DNA of 64,000 nucleotides from an alpha proteobacterium SCGC AAA536-G10 (GCA_000384615.1 ARQU01000002.1:1-64000); one strand, 5' to 3'. Shown: positions 1 to 9,462, numbered from the stretch's first letter. The notes: a model not told the origin generated them from the sequence alone. A program made the numbers and translations.

Positions 1-173
1 CAGGAAAAGCCCCACTAAGATTAATAGCCAATCCAATAAAAATGCAGGAGACACCTCCAAGTTATAGATTGTCACCCCCATTATTAGGAGAACATACTGA
101 AGAAATTTTATCTGAAAAAATTGGCTTGTCGTTGGATGAGATAAAGAATTTAAAGGATAAAGGTATAATATAA
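1..173 (+). CDS. CaiB/BaiF family CoA-transferase, C-terminal fragment
   Basis: The frame is open from the left edge and stops at 171-173. The visible ~56 residues end in a PPLLGEHTEEIL segment and a GLSLDEIKNLKDKGII tail. This is the usual C-terminus of family III CoA-transferases, which move CoA between organic acids and sit at the entry of acid catabolism. The active-site Asp lies upstream and outside the window, so substrate cannot be judged. An MFS carrier starts 33 bases downstream on the same strand, suggesting joint uptake and activation of an acid. Confidence rests on the tail motif only. Confidence 0.75.
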   Translation, partial: GKAPLRLIANPIKMQETPPSYRLSPPLLGEHTEEILSEKIGLSLDEIKNLKDKGII

Positions 174-206
174 ATTAACCTGATTAAATCTTTTTTAATA
201 TAATTA

Positions 207-1448
207 ATGGTGGGTGTCATAAGTGCATTTAATACTACCTCTAACATTGAATATGACAGCTTAAAGTCTTGGATTAGGCTAATATTATTATTTACTATAG
301 GTGTTATTGGTACAGTTGGTATGTGGTCAGTTGTGGTTGTAATGCCTGCAATTGAAAACAATTTTAATATAGATAGGGGACAGGCAAGTTTACTATACGC
401 TACTACTATGGTTGGTTTTGGACTTGGAAATTTTTTAATTGGAAAAATTATTGATAAATTTGGCTTAAAGTTCCCAATTATTTTCGCAATAATAATTCTT
501 GTTTCTTCTTATTTAATTGCAATGATATCTACCGAATTTTGGCATTTGCTAATCTTGCAAATTTTCATGGGGACGGCTGCAGCGACTTTTTTTGGCCCAT
601 CTATGGCTGATATAGGAAATTTTTTTGAAAAAAGAAGAGGGTTAGCTGTTGCGATTATTGCTAGTGCTAATTATGTAGCTGGAGCTTTTTGGCCCTTAAT
701 CATAAGCTATTTCCTTGAATACACAACTTGGAAAGAAGTCTACTTATATATAGCAATAATCTGTATGGTGATTATGTTTCCAATAGCATTATTTCTAAAA
801 AACAATGTTGCAAGTAACATATCTAATAATGATTTAAGTACTGAAGGAAACAGTTTAACCAACTTAAGTCCCAATACATTACAAATCTTATTAATTTTGG
901 CAGGAATTGGTTGTTGCTTGGCAATGGCAATGCCACAAGTACATATTGTTGCTTTATGTGTTGAGAGAGGCTTTGGATTAAGCATCGGAGCTGAAATTTT
1001 GGCCGTAATGCTTTTTTCAGGAATGATAAGTAGAGTTGGATTTGGTTTCTTGTCAGACAAGATTGGTCCTGTTTACACCTTATTTATTGGATCATTATTA
1101 CAAATGCTTTCCTTAGTATTTTTCTTGCCGTTTGATAGTCAATTATCGCTTTATATTGTTTCGTTAATGTTTGGGTTGTCCCAAGGAGGTATAGTGCCTG
1201 CATATGCTATGATAATAAGAAAATATCTTCCAATTGAACAGGTTGGTGAAAGAGTTGGATTAGTAATTATGGCAACAATTGTAGGTATGGGCTTAGGTGG
1301 CTGGATGTCTGGTGAAATTTTTGATATCACCCAATCTTATAAATTAGCATTTGTAAATGGAATATTTTGGAATTTTACAAATCTTTTGATAGTAACATTC
1401 ATAATGTGGCAAATTTATTTCAAAAAAGATAAGCTAGTTCTAGGTTGA
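207..1448 (+). CDS. MFS transporter (oxalate/formate-antiporter-like)
   Basis: 413 residues with about 12 hydrophobic segments in two halves of six. Both halves carry the loop signature of the major facilitator superfamily: GKIIDKFG after helix 2 and FLSDKIG after helix 8. The overall look (acidic N-terminal tail, MPAIENNF before helix 2) recalls the monocarboxylate/oxalate-formate branch. It probably carries a small organic acid across the inner membrane, consistent with the CoA-transferase just upstream. The ATG at 207 lacks a clear ribosome-binding site. The next gene begins 13 bases after its stop, probably in the same transcript. The substrate is unknown. Confidence 0.85.
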   Translation: MVGVISAFNTTSNIEYDSLKSWIRLILLFTIGVIGTVGMWSVVVVMPAIENNFNIDRGQASLLYATTMVGFGLGNFLIGKIIDKFGLKFPIIFAIIILVSSYLIAMISTEFWHLLILQIFMGTAAATFFGPSMADIGNFFEKRRGLAVAIIASANYVAGAFWPLIISYFLEYTTWKEVYLYIAIICMVIMFPIALFLKNNVASNISNNDLSTEGNSLTNLSPNTLQILLILAGIGCCLAMAMPQVHIVALCVERGFGLSIGAEILAVMLFSGMISRVGFGFLSDKIGPVYTLFIGSLLQMLSLVFFLPFDSQLSLYIVSLMFGLSQGGIVPAYAMIIRKYLPIEQVGERVGLVIMATIVGMGLGGWMSGEIFDITQSYKLAFVNGIFWNFTNLLIVTFIMWQIYFKKDKLVLG

Positions 1449-1461
1449 AGAGGAATTACTA

Positions 1462-2433
1462 ATGAATAAGATCAGAGAGCTTACAAGGTCATCCCTTGAA
1501 ATTACTTATGAGCTATTCATAATAATGATACCAACATTAATTATAGTAAAAATACTAGATGAGTTAGGTTTTGTTGAAATATTAAATAAGTTCTGTGCTC
1601 CTTTGATGTTTTTGTTAGGATTACCAGAGGCTATATCACTAGTTTTTACCACATCATTGCTCACAAGCCCCTATGCAGGTTTAATAGTTTTTTCAGGACT
1701 ACCAGCGGACATGCCATTTACTGCTGCTCAGGCAAGTGTATTAGGACTTTTAATTTTATTCACACATTCATTGCCTATTGAAGTTATTATTTGTAGAAAA
1801 GCAGGAGTAAGAGCCCGTGCTATGATATTTATAAGATTAGGCCTTGGTATTTTATCATGCTATTTTTTAAATCTTTTTTTTCAACTTACTGGTTATATGA
1901 ATTATCCAGCAACAATTTTATTACCAAGTTTAGAAAGTGCACCTGATTTGTTTAGTTGGGGTTTATCTCAACTAAAAGGGCTGGGAATGATCTTTATTAT
2001 TATTATAGCACTAGTAATAATTTTAGATTTTTTAAAATACATAGGCGTTGAAAGATTAATAGAAAAAGCTTTAAAACCCTTTTTAAACTTTCTTGGAGTT
2101 GGTGAAAAAGCTTCTACAATTGCAATAGTAGGAGTGACCCTTGGGATTGGCTTTGGTGCTGGACTTTTAATTAAAGAAGTTAAAACTGGAAAACTTCACT
2201 ACAAAGATGTTTTTGGCGTTTTAGTCTTAGTAGGAATGCTTCATAGCATAATTGAAGATACGGCAGTCATTTCACTTATAGGTTCAAATATTATAATAAC
2301 GCTTTTTTTAAGAGCGGTTTTAACATTATGTATCGTTTATGTTTTTATGAGATTAGGGGCTAAATTAACGCAAGAATTTTGGCAGAAACATCTTACTAAT
2401 TATAATATACCAGAATACAAACCTAATTCTTAA
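1462..2433 (+). CDS. Gate (nucleoside-recognition) domain membrane protein
   Basis: 323 residues, very hydrophobic, with two similar halves each holding a re-entrant, helix-rich block. The first has SLVFTTSLLTSPYAGL and LLILFTHSLPIEVI; the second has GVTLGIGFGAGLLI and GMLHSIIEDTAVI. This is the pattern of the Gate/nucleoside-recognition family related to SpmA/SpmB and FeoB gates, whose substrates are mostly unproven. AGAGGAATTACTA precedes the ATG. It follows the MFS gene by 13 bases and overlaps the convergent SDR gene by four bases at the stop. Transport of an unknown solute is inferred. Confidence 0.7.
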   Translation: MNKIRELTRSSLEITYELFIIMIPTLIIVKILDELGFVEILNKFCAPLMFLLGLPEAISLVFTTSLLTSPYAGLIVFSGLPADMPFTAAQASVLGLLILFTHSLPIEVIICRKAGVRARAMIFIRLGLGILSCYFLNLFFQLTGYMNYPATILLPSLESAPDLFSWGLSQLKGLGMIFIIIIALVIILDFLKYIGVERLIEKALKPFLNFLGVGEKASTIAIVGVTLGIGFGAGLLIKEVKTGKLHYKDVFGVLVLVGMLHSIIEDTAVISLIGSNIIITLFLRAVLTLCIVYVFMRLGAKLTQEFWQKHLTNYNIPEYKPNS

Positions 2434-3128
2434 TAGGGAATAATTTTATTATCCCAATCAAATATTTTACCATTATCGGCTACTGTCTTTGTATCAATAA
2501 CACTTACCAATTTTTCTGCCGAAAATTCGGGAGTAAAATATTCTTTATCTTTTTTTTGAAAAGGTTTCGATAATTTTGAATCTACTGTGCCTGGATGAAG
2601 TCCAAAGATGATACTATCTAGATTTGATCTTTTTTGTTCAATTGATAATCCTTTTAAAACCATATTTAAAGCAGATTTAGACGCCCTATATGAATACCAA
2701 CCACCTAGTTCGTTGTCTTCTATACTTCCAACTCTAGCAGATATTGAAGCAAATTTTGTTATTCTATCTTTGTATAATTTTGGTAAAAAATATTTTGCAA
2801 TTAAAGCAGTTGGAATAGTATTAGCATTAAACATGTCAATAAATTTAACAGAGGATAGGTCTCTTATTGATTTTTCTGGTTGTTCAAGCGCACCAATCGC
2901 GACAATAATTATGTCCAACTTACATTTAAGTGATTGAGCGGTCTCAGCCAAGCTATTTTCATTTAAATAATTAACTTGTTTTGAAATTATAGATTGATGA
3001 TCTAATTGAACACCATTCCTAGAAAAAGCAAATATGTTATTTACACTATTGTTTTTTGAAAATTCAAAACACAATGCTTTTCCAATTGCACCAGAGCTCC
3101 CAAAAATAGCTATATTTAATGGTTCCAT
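2430..3128 (-). CDS. SDR family NAD(P)-dependent oxidoreductase
   Basis: 232 residues with a Rossmann dinucleotide-binding loop FGSSGAIGKAL at residues 9-19 and a catalytic YSYRASK (YxxxK) in the second half, preceded by SISARVGS for the catalytic Ser. It is therefore a classical short-chain dehydrogenase, a little shorter than the usual 250 residues. Some residues recall the C-factor (CsgA)-like subgroup. It is alone on this strand, convergent with the Gate-domain gene (four-base overlap) and divergent from the hydrolase gene. The substrate cannot be read from the sequence. Confidence 0.85.
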   Translation of the reverse strand: MEPLNIAIFGSSGAIGKALCFEFSKNNSVNNIFAFSRNGVQLDHQSIISKQVNYLNENSLAETAQSLKCKLDIIIVAIGALEQPEKSIRDLSSVKFIDMFNANTIPTALIAKYFLPKLYKDRITKFASISARVGSIEDNELGGWYSYRASKSALNMVLKGLSIEQKRSNLDSIIFGLHPGTVDSKLSKPFQKKDKEYFTPEFSAEKLVSVIDTKTVADNGKIFDWDNKIIPY

Positions 3129-3217
3129 TCTAATTTCTTTTATTTAAATTAAGTGACACATATTTATTATTGATAGTATTATATTATCATTTAATTGATA
3201 AATTTAAAGAGATCTAT

Positions 3218-3940
3218 ATGACAAATAATAAACCTAATATTGTATTAGTACACGGTGCTTGGCATGGTGGATGGATTTGGAAAGAAGTTGCAGACCTCTT
3301 AATGTATCAAGGTTATAATGTAACTTGTCCTACCCAAACAGGTTTAGGTGAAAGAAAACATTTATTGTCCCCTGAGATAACTTTAGACACATATATTGAT
3401 GATATAATTAATCATATTTTATTAGAAGATTTAGAAAATATTATATTAGTAGGACATAGCTTTGCGGGAAGTATTATAAGTGGTGTTGCTGACAGATTAA
3501 AAGAGAGAATTAATAGGCTTGTTTATTTTGATGCAATGATTTTATCAAGTGGTCAAAGTCCTTTTGATATTGCTCCAAAAGAAATAGTTAGAGAAAGAAT
3601 AGCTTTAGCAGAACAATCTGAAGGCAAGCTCTCAATTCCTCCTCCATCACCCGAAGCATTTGGAGTTTTTGATATAAGAAAATCTTTAATCTTGGCTAGT
3701 AAATTAACCCCTCATCCTGTAAGCACTTTTAAATCAAAACTAAATTTAGAAAATGAAATTGGGAATGGACTTTCTGTTTCCTATATATTTTGTACTGATC
3801 CAGTTTATCAATCTTTAGAAAGTTCAAGAGTGTCTGTAAGAAAAATGAATTGGCCAATTTTTGAATTGAAGGCAGGGCATAATGCTATGTTTACACATCC
3901 AAAAGAAACTTTGAATTTACTTATGAAAATTTGTAATTAA
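3218..3940 (+). CDS. alpha/beta hydrolase (esterase, HNL/EstC-like)
   Basis: An upstream in-frame ATG at 3170 exists, but the ATG at 3218 follows AAAGAGATC and begins directly before the conserved strand, giving 240 residues. It has the oxyanion motif VHGAWHGGW at residues 11-19, the nucleophile elbow VGHSFAG with Ser81, and a C-terminal AGHNAMF His. This pattern is typical of esterases related to plant methyl-salicylate esterases and hydroxynitrile lyases. It precedes the thiolase by 23 bases. It may hydrolyse an ester or CoA-linked intermediate of the same pathway, but this is only inferred. Confidence 0.85.
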   Translation: MTNNKPNIVLVHGAWHGGWIWKEVADLLMYQGYNVTCPTQTGLGERKHLLSPEITLDTYIDDIINHILLEDLENIILVGHSFAGSIISGVADRLKERINRLVYFDAMILSSGQSPFDIAPKEIVRERIALAEQSEGKLSIPPPSPEAFGVFDIRKSLILASKLTPHPVSTFKSKLNLENEIGNGLSVSYIFCTDPVYQSLESSRVSVRKMNWPIFELKAGHNAMFTHPKETLNLLMKICN

Positions 3941-3963
3941 AATATCTATTTTAGGAGGATAGA

Positions 3964-5130
3964 ATGTCATCTTGTATAATTGGCTGGGCTCATAATAAAT
4001 TTGGTGTAAATAAAGATCAATCTTCAGAGAATATGATTGCAGAAGTAGTTGAAAAGGCAATAAATCATGCAGAAATTTCGCCAAAAGATATAGATGCAAT
4101 TTATGTTGGAACGTTCAACAATGGGTTTCAAAAGCAGGATTTTCATGGTGCATTACCAGCTGTTTCACAAATAGATCTAAGGTATGTACCAGCTATGAGA
4201 GTTGAAAATGCGTGCGCAACAGGTTCAGCGGCCATTCATACAGCGATGAATGCAATTGAAGCTAAAAGAGCAAAGACAACACTTGTTGTTGGTGTAGAGA
4301 AAATGACAGACACGTCTTCCAAAAAAGTTGGTGACATTCTCTTAGGTGCAAGTTATCGGCCAGAAGAAGGGGAAACCAAAGGGGGATTTACAGGTGTTTT
4401 TGCAACTATTGCAAATGCTTATTTTCAAAAATATGGAGATAAGTCAGATATACTAGCTAAAATTGCTGCTAAAAATCACGAGAATGGAAGTATAAATCCT
4501 CTTGCTCATATGCAAAAAAATCTAGGTTTTGATTTTTGTAATGATGTCTCAGAAAAGAATCCTTACGTTGCAGAGCCTTTAAGAAGAACAGATTGCTCTA
4601 TGGTGTCTGACGGTGCTGCAGCTTTAATAATTCAAGACATAGAGCTTGCACTTTTTGCAAAGAGAGCAGTTGCCTTTAGAGCAAGAAGACACGTAAATGA
4701 TATTCTTCCACTGAGTAAAAGAGAAAAAACAGAGTTTGAAGGTGCTCGTCAAGCTTGGAGTTATGCCCTGCAAGATGCTAAAATAAATCTTGATGATTTA
4801 TCGTTTGTAGAAACCCATGACTGTTTCACAATTGCAGAACTTATTGAGTATGAAGCAATGGGTTTAACTAAATTAGGCGAGGGTTATAAAGCAATCGAAG
4901 AGGGTTGGGTTCAAAAAAATGGTAGACTTCCTATAAATCCCTCAGGTGGTCTTAAGTCAAAAGGGCACCCTGTCGGCGCTACTGGAGTTTCTCAACATGT
5001 GATGTCAGCAATGCAACTCACTGGGGAGGCAGACGAAATGCAGGTCAAAGATGCTAAATTAGCAGGTATTTTTAATATGGGCGGAGCCTCTGTCGCAAAT
5101 TATGTCTCAATTTTGGAGAGAATACGTTAA
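3964..5130 (+). CDS. Thiolase family protein (acetyl-CoA acetyltransferase type)
   Basis: 388 residues, the normal thiolase length. The nucleophile Cys84 lies in VENACATGSAA. Later ETHDCFTIAE and GGLKSKGHPVGATG supply the His and the GHPxGxTG loop. The HDCF sequence matches the SCP2-thiolase branch rather than FadA/PhaA. It would cleave a 3-ketoacyl-CoA in the cytoplasm. The start is secured by TAGGAGGA at 3952-3959. It is flanked by an esterase upstream and SixA downstream, with no DUF35 (OB-fold) partner next to it, although many SCP2-type thiolases have one. The opposing acyl-CoA dehydrogenase/crotonase operon could provide its substrate. Confidence 0.88.
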   Translation: MSSCIIGWAHNKFGVNKDQSSENMIAEVVEKAINHAEISPKDIDAIYVGTFNNGFQKQDFHGALPAVSQIDLRYVPAMRVENACATGSAAIHTAMNAIEAKRAKTTLVVGVEKMTDTSSKKVGDILLGASYRPEEGETKGGFTGVFATIANAYFQKYGDKSDILAKIAAKNHENGSINPLAHMQKNLGFDFCNDVSEKNPYVAEPLRRTDCSMVSDGAAALIIQDIELALFAKRAVAFRARRHVNDILPLSKREKTEFEGARQAWSYALQDAKINLDDLSFVETHDCFTIAELIEYEAMGLTKLGEGYKAIEEGWVQKNGRLPINPSGGLKSKGHPVGATGVSQHVMSAMQLTGEADEMQVKDAKLAGIFNMGGASVANYVSILERIR

Positions 5131-5136
5131 TATTAA

Positions 5137-5640
5137 ATGTCTAAATTAATATTAATACGTCATGCTAAATCCGATTGGAGTGGTAACGTCAATGATCTTC
5201 AAAGGGGTTTGAACAAAAGAGGTTATAATTCTTGTAAAGTTATTTCTGAGGAACTTAAAAAAAGAATAGATAAACCAGATTTGTTTTTAATCTCTCCTGC
5301 ATCAAGAGCTCAGTTAACTTACGAAAATATATTTTTGAATTGGGATCATAAAGACAATCTTTTATCTATTGAGGAAGATCTATATCATGCATCATTAGAT
5401 CAGATTAAAAAAAAATTAACCTCCAAAGTTGTTAGATTTAATACTGTGGTTGTAATAGGTCATAATCCCATTTTAAATTCATTAATGTTTCAATTATCAA
5501 CTAAAGGTCATAATAAGTTGCCTATTAACTTAGTTACTTGTGGTGTTGTTATTATAGAATATTCTGAAAATAATTTTAAAGCACCAGTTTTTATAAACGG
5601 GGAAGTTGTCGATTATATTTTTCCAAGAATGTATATGTAG
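5137..5640 (+). CDS. sixA: SixA-like phosphohistidine phosphatase
   Basis: 167 residues beginning LILIRHAKSDWSG, the RHG signature of histidine phosphatases in the SixA subgroup (RHAKSdW). A second catalytic-core His occurs in VVIGHNPILN. Such small enzymes dephosphorylate phosphohistidine on carrier or signalling proteins. The gene starts six bases after the thiolase stop and is probably cotranscribed, although a functional link is not obvious. It converges on the crotonase gene with a 16-base gap. Confidence 0.85.
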   Translation: MSKLILIRHAKSDWSGNVNDLQRGLNKRGYNSCKVISEELKKRIDKPDLFLISPASRAQLTYENIFLNWDHKDNLLSIEEDLYHASLDQIKKKLTSKVVRFNTVVVIGHNPILNSLMFQLSTKGHNKLPINLVTCGVVIIEYSENNFKAPVFINGEVVDYIFPRMYM

Positions 5641-5656
5641 AATTTAAAAACCTTAG

Positions 5657-6454
5657 CTAAGAGTTTGTGTAATTAGGTTTTCTTTTTTCTAAAAGGGCGT
5701 CTATTGCTTCTCTATGGTCATCAAGTTGTTGAAGAATACTTTGTTGACTAGCCGCCATTTCTAACGCTTTGTCCAGAGAAACATTTTGTGATATTCTTAA
5801 CAATCTTTTTGCTCTTCTTGAAGCTTCAGGGGGTTGTGAGGCAATTTTATTTGCAGTTCTGTTAGCTTCATCCAAAAGTTCATCATTTGTTACAACCTTT
5901 GAAACAAGACCCCAATCTAGAGCCTTTTGGGAATCAATAACGTCACAAGTTAAAATCATTTCATTTGCTCTTGCTAGTCCAATTATTTTCGGAAGAAACC
6001 AGGATCCACCATCACCTGGAATAATTCCAATTCTAAGGAAACTCTCTGAAAACTTTGCGTCTTCTGCTGCAATTCTAATATCGCACATTGTACACAAATC
6101 GTTTCCTGCACCAATGGCGTGTCCATTTACAGCAGCTACAATTGGAACATCAATACTATTCATTGTAAGTGGAATTTTTTGTATTCCAAATCTATACCAA
6201 TCCTCTAATTCAGTTAAAGACATGTTGTCCTTAGTGGTCATATCTTTGATTTCTTGAAGATTTCCACCAGACGAAAAGCTTTTTCCAGCACCTGTTAATA
6301 TTACACAACCTACATTTTTATCTTTATCAGCTTTATTTAGAGAATCTACTAAACCTTCTATAATATCTCCGGAAAGAGCATTTCTTGTGTCCGGTCTATT
6401 TAGTGTTATTTTAACAATTCTATCATCTTGTTCATATAAAACTGAGTCAGTCAT
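5657..6454 (-). CDS. Enoyl-CoA hydratase/isomerase (crotonase) family
   Basis: 265 residues with crotonase hallmarks: NRPDTRNALSG near the start, the oxyanion-hole segment AVNGHAIGAGNDL in the first half, then SFLRIGIIPGDGGSWFLP. The second catalytic carboxylate of true hydratases is replaced by the IIPGDGG stretch, so a hydratase or another crotonase activity is possible. CGAGGTGAAAA gives a good ribosome-binding site. It is the last gene of a leftward operon with two acyl-CoA dehydrogenases, consistent with oxidation followed by hydration of an acyl-CoA. Confidence 0.87.
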   Translation of the reverse strand: MTDSVLYEQDDRIVKITLNRPDTRNALSGDIIEGLVDSLNKADKDKNVGCVILTGAGKSFSSGGNLQEIKDMTTKDNMSLTELEDWYRFGIQKIPLTMNSIDVPIVAAVNGHAIGAGNDLCTMCDIRIAAEDAKFSESFLRIGIIPGDGGSWFLPKIIGLARANEMILTCDVIDSQKALDWGLVSKVVTNDELLDEANRTANKIASQPPEASRRAKRLLRISQNVSLDKALEMAASQQSILQQLDDHREAIDALLEKRKPNYTNS

Positions 6455-6479
6455 TTTTCACCTCGAATTAAAATAGTAT

Positions 6480-7508
6480 TTAAGTTAAATATTCCCATAA
6501 ATTTTGATTGTTATTTTCTAAAAAATCTTTTCCTAATAGGTCTTCCCAATAACTCTCATTTCCAAAATCGTTTCTCCAACTATTTAGATTGCGAGTAAAG
6601 TAAGCTAACTCATACTCTTGAGTAAATCCAATTGCGCCGTGAACTTGATGGGATATTGCTATAACTTTTCCTGCAGCTGCTCCAGCTCTTATTTTTAAAA
6701 TAGCTATATCCTTTTTATTTTTATAAAAATCATCAGAATTAGTAATTGTTGATAAAGCTGCAGAAGATGCAGATAGCTCAACGGCCATTTCAGAAATCTG
6801 ATGTTGAATAGCTTGGAATTTTGAGAGTGCTCTTCCAAATTGTTTTCTTTGTGAACAGTAATCAATACATAAATCTAAAATTTTTTCCATTGACCCTATC
6901 ATTTGAGCAGATCTTACAATAGCGCCTAAATGTTTAAAATTTATCCTTAAGTTAATTGGTTTCATATCAAGGATTTTACATTTATTTAATTTTAAATTAT
7001 AGCGTGGCTCAGATAAAAAATTCTTTTTTAACTCTTTTTCTTTACCACTATTTTTAATAAGAATAACTTTTTTTGTTTTTTTAATCTCAGTAATAACAAC
7101 AACTTTATCAGTAAGATTTAAATATGGAACAGAAATTAATTCGCCGGATATTTCATTACCTATGATTTTAAGGTTCTTTACATCTATTGCATAAGTTATA
7201 ATGCCACTTGGAGGGTTTATATCAGATTCTGACAGAATATAATTAGACAATATTGTTTCGGATAAAGGTATTGGTGCTCCTATATTATTTGATAATTTGA
7301 TTATTGGTAAAGTAGTTAAAAGAGTTAAGCCTGATCCATTGAACTTATCTTTAACGGCTATTTTAGGAAGGCCAAGTTGTTCAATTTCATCCCATAAATT
7401 AATTAAATCAGAATTATCGTTATCTATGTTTTGTCTTAATTTATGATCTACGTGCTTGTTAAGAATTTTTGAGGTTGTTTCTAAAATAATACCTAGTTCT
7501 TCATTCAT
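6480..7508 (-). CDS. Acyl-CoA dehydrogenase, small partner subunit
   Basis: 342 residues. The C-terminal half is clear: RKQFGRALSKFQAIQHQISEMA is a canonical acyl-CoA dehydrogenase signature, and HQVHGAIGFTQEYEL follows. The N-terminal half is divergent and Lys-rich, and no clear catalytic Glu of the ALE type is present. It overlaps the larger dehydrogenase gene by four bases (ATGA), so translation is probably coupled. Pairs like this form alpha2-beta2 enzymes in steroid side-chain degradation, in which one subunit is catalytically degenerate. I infer the same arrangement here. Confidence 0.85.
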   Translation of the reverse strand: MNEELGIILETTSKILNKHVDHKLRQNIDNDNSDLINLWDEIEQLGLPKIAVKDKFNGSGLTLLTTLPIIKLSNNIGAPIPLSETILSNYILSESDINPPSGIITYAIDVKNLKIIGNEISGELISVPYLNLTDKVVVITEIKKTKKVILIKNSGKEKELKKNFLSEPRYNLKLNKCKILDMKPINLRINFKHLGAIVRSAQMIGSMEKILDLCIDYCSQRKQFGRALSKFQAIQHQISEMAVELSASSAALSTITNSDDFYKNKKDIAILKIRAGAAAGKVIAISHQVHGAIGFTQEYELAYFTRNLNSWRNDFGNESYWEDLLGKDFLENNNQNLWEYLT

Positions 7509-8659
7509 CTCAGACCTAACTGTCTTGCTATTATCCCTTTCATAATTTCAGTTGTTCCACCTCTTAATGAGTTTGAGGGTATTCTGAGAGTGGCGTCTTC
7601 AAATAAATTTTGTAATTTAGAAGGCCATTCATAAAGTGGAATTATACTGGAAAACTCTCTTAATGTTTCTACCATAGTCTTTTCAAATTTATTGCCCAAC
7701 TCCTTAACAAATGCAGCTTGTGTCTCCGGAGATTCTCCATTTTGTAGCATAGAGGCTATAGAAAAACTCATTCTTCTTAATGTTTGAAGTTCAGCAATTA
7801 ATTTACCTATTAATTTTGAACCTGATTTTATTAAAATATTTTTGAATTCATTTATAAAGCTCTCAAGTAACGTGAAATGAGACAAAAATCTTTCAGGGCC
7901 AGATCTTTCAAGTGCAAGTTCACCAACTACCTGAGACCAACCTTTCCCTTCAACTCCAAGCAATGCATCCTCAGAAAGTATAACATTGTCGAATAGAGTT
8001 TCGTTAAAATGGCGTTGACCTGTCATGTCAGGGATACCTTTTACATTTACATTTGGAAGTGATAAATCAACCAAAAACTGAGATAGTCCTTCATGCCTAT
8101 TGTTTTCTGACGCAGGACTAGTTCTTACAAGTACAATCATATAATTTGCTATATGAGCGCCAGTAGACCAAATTTTTCTACCCTCAAGTTTCCATCCATT
8201 TTCTATCTTAGTAGCTTTGGTTTTAACTGAAGCTAAGTCTGAACCAGAGTCAGGCTCACTCATTCCAATAGCAAAAAAGCATTCTCCTGCGGTTATTTTA
8301 GGAATAATTGATTTTTTTTGCTCCTCATTTCCATATCTTAAAATTTGACTCCCGCTTTGTCTGTCAGCTATCCAATGAGCGGCGACAGGAGCTCCAGAAG
8401 CTAAAAGCTCTTCGGTCACAACATACCTCTCAAGTGCAGTTCTTTCATTCCCACCGTACTTTTTTGGAAATGACATGCCCAGCCATCCCATCGATCCAAG
8501 TTTCTTACTAAACTCTGGGCTGGCAGAAAAGACCCAAGCATCAGCAGAAGGCTCAAACTCTTTATGATTTAACGATTTCGTTATAAAATTTCTTACTTCT
8601 TTTCGAAGGTTTGATAAATCATTAGTTTCTTTAATAGAAGGAAAATTAAACTTAGACAT
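7505..8659 (-). CDS. Acyl-CoA dehydrogenase, catalytic partner subunit
   Basis: 384 residues. FAIGMSEPDSGSDLAS (about 129-144) and GRKIWSTGAH (160-169) are the FAD-binding signatures of the family. GELALERSGPERFL places Glu251 where isovaleryl- and long-chain-type enzymes carry their catalytic base. The C-terminal motif is LRGGTTEIMKGIIARQLGLR, with Gly where short- and medium-chain enzymes carry Glu. It desaturates an acyl-CoA with electrons passing to ETF. It is the first gene of a leftward operon with the small partner and a crotonase. The substrate is unknown. Confidence 0.88.
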   Translation of the reverse strand: MSKFNFPSIKETNDLSNLRKEVRNFITKSLNHKEFEPSADAWVFSASPEFSKKLGSMGWLGMSFPKKYGGNERTALERYVVTEELLASGAPVAAHWIADRQSGSQILRYGNEEQKKSIIPKITAGECFFAIGMSEPDSGSDLASVKTKATKIENGWKLEGRKIWSTGAHIANYMIVLVRTSPASENNRHEGLSQFLVDLSLPNVNVKGIPDMTGQRHFNETLFDNVILSEDALLGVEGKGWSQVVGELALERSGPERFLSHFTLLESFINEFKNILIKSGSKLIGKLIAELQTLRRMSFSIASMLQNGESPETQAAFVKELGNKFEKTMVETLREFSSIIPLYEWPSKLQNLFEDATLRIPSNSLRGGTTEIMKGIIARQLGLR

Positions 8660-8803
8660 TTATAATACTTATTTTGTTAATTAATTTAAAATAAGTTAAA
8701 TTATATAGGATAAAGGTCAATATAATTAATACAAAAAAAGTGCCCTTATAATAACATTATTAATTAAGAGTAAAATTATTTTGGGTACTTCGGGAGTTTA
8801 TAA

Positions 8804-9454
8804 ATGTCTGTTAATGATGAAATTTTAGAAAGATTAAAAAAAATTGCTACACCAACCTTAGCCAATGCACTAGATGATGTTGGTTTTAATGGTGTTATGA
8901 ATAACCTGGCTCCTGCAGGTTTTGGTATGAAGGTAGTAGGAAGAGCTATTACGGTTCAAGAAACAACAGGTCCTTTTGGCAGTTTTTCATCAGATGATTT
9001 TAAAGTTGGGCATATGATTGACGCGGCAAATCCAGGAGATGTCATTGTTGTTGCCAATAATGGAGCTCAGGTGTCTACCTGGGGTGGGATGGCTTCTTAT
9101 GCTGCAAAGTTGAAAGGGGTTGGTGGCCTTGTGGTCGATGGAGGTATTCGTGATAGAGAAGAAATTATAGAATTTTCCTTTCCAGCATTTTCTAAACACA
9201 TGGTACCAACACCCGGAAAAACGAGGATAAAAGTTTTATCTATAAATGATCCTATTATTTGTGCAGGAGTAAGAGTAAGAAAAGGTGATATTATTGTTGC
9301 TGATGGCACAGGTGTTTTATGTATACCAATTGAACATGCTGAGAATATAACTGAAGCTTCCGAAAAGTTTTCTGCCGATGACAGAAAGGCAATGGAAGAA
9401 ATGGATGCTGGATTAACTTTTACAAATGCTTTAAAGAAGTTTTCTAAAATTTAA
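8804..9454 (+). CDS. RraA-like aldolase/decarboxylase
   Basis: 216 residues of the RraA / HMG-CHA aldolase fold. WGGMASYAAKLKGVGG followed by VVDGGIRDREE contains the conserved Gly-rich phosphate/substrate loop and the Arg-Asp pair used by 4-hydroxy-4-methyl-2-oxoglutarate aldolases. Such enzymes cleave or decarboxylate 2-oxo acids with a divalent metal; RNase E inhibition is a side property of only some members. GGGAG lies before the ATG. It converges with a four-carbon sugar-acid kinase gene (eight-base gap), which supports a role in organic-acid breakdown rather than RNA control. Confidence 0.85.
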   Translation: MSVNDEILERLKKIATPTLANALDDVGFNGVMNNLAPAGFGMKVVGRAITVQETTGPFGSFSSDDFKVGHMIDAANPGDVIVVANNGAQVSTWGGMASYAAKLKGVGGLVVDGGIRDREEIIEFSFPAFSKHMVPTPGKTRIKVLSINDPIICAGVRVRKGDIIVADGTGVLCIPIEHAENITEASEKFSADDRKAMEEMDAGLTFTNALKKFSKI

Positions 9455-9462
9455 TTTTTGAT

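Noticed and set aside
8738-8790. GTGCCC...GGGTAC dyad upstream of the RraA-like gene
   Set aside because: Only six pairs with one wobble and a long loop; expected by chance.
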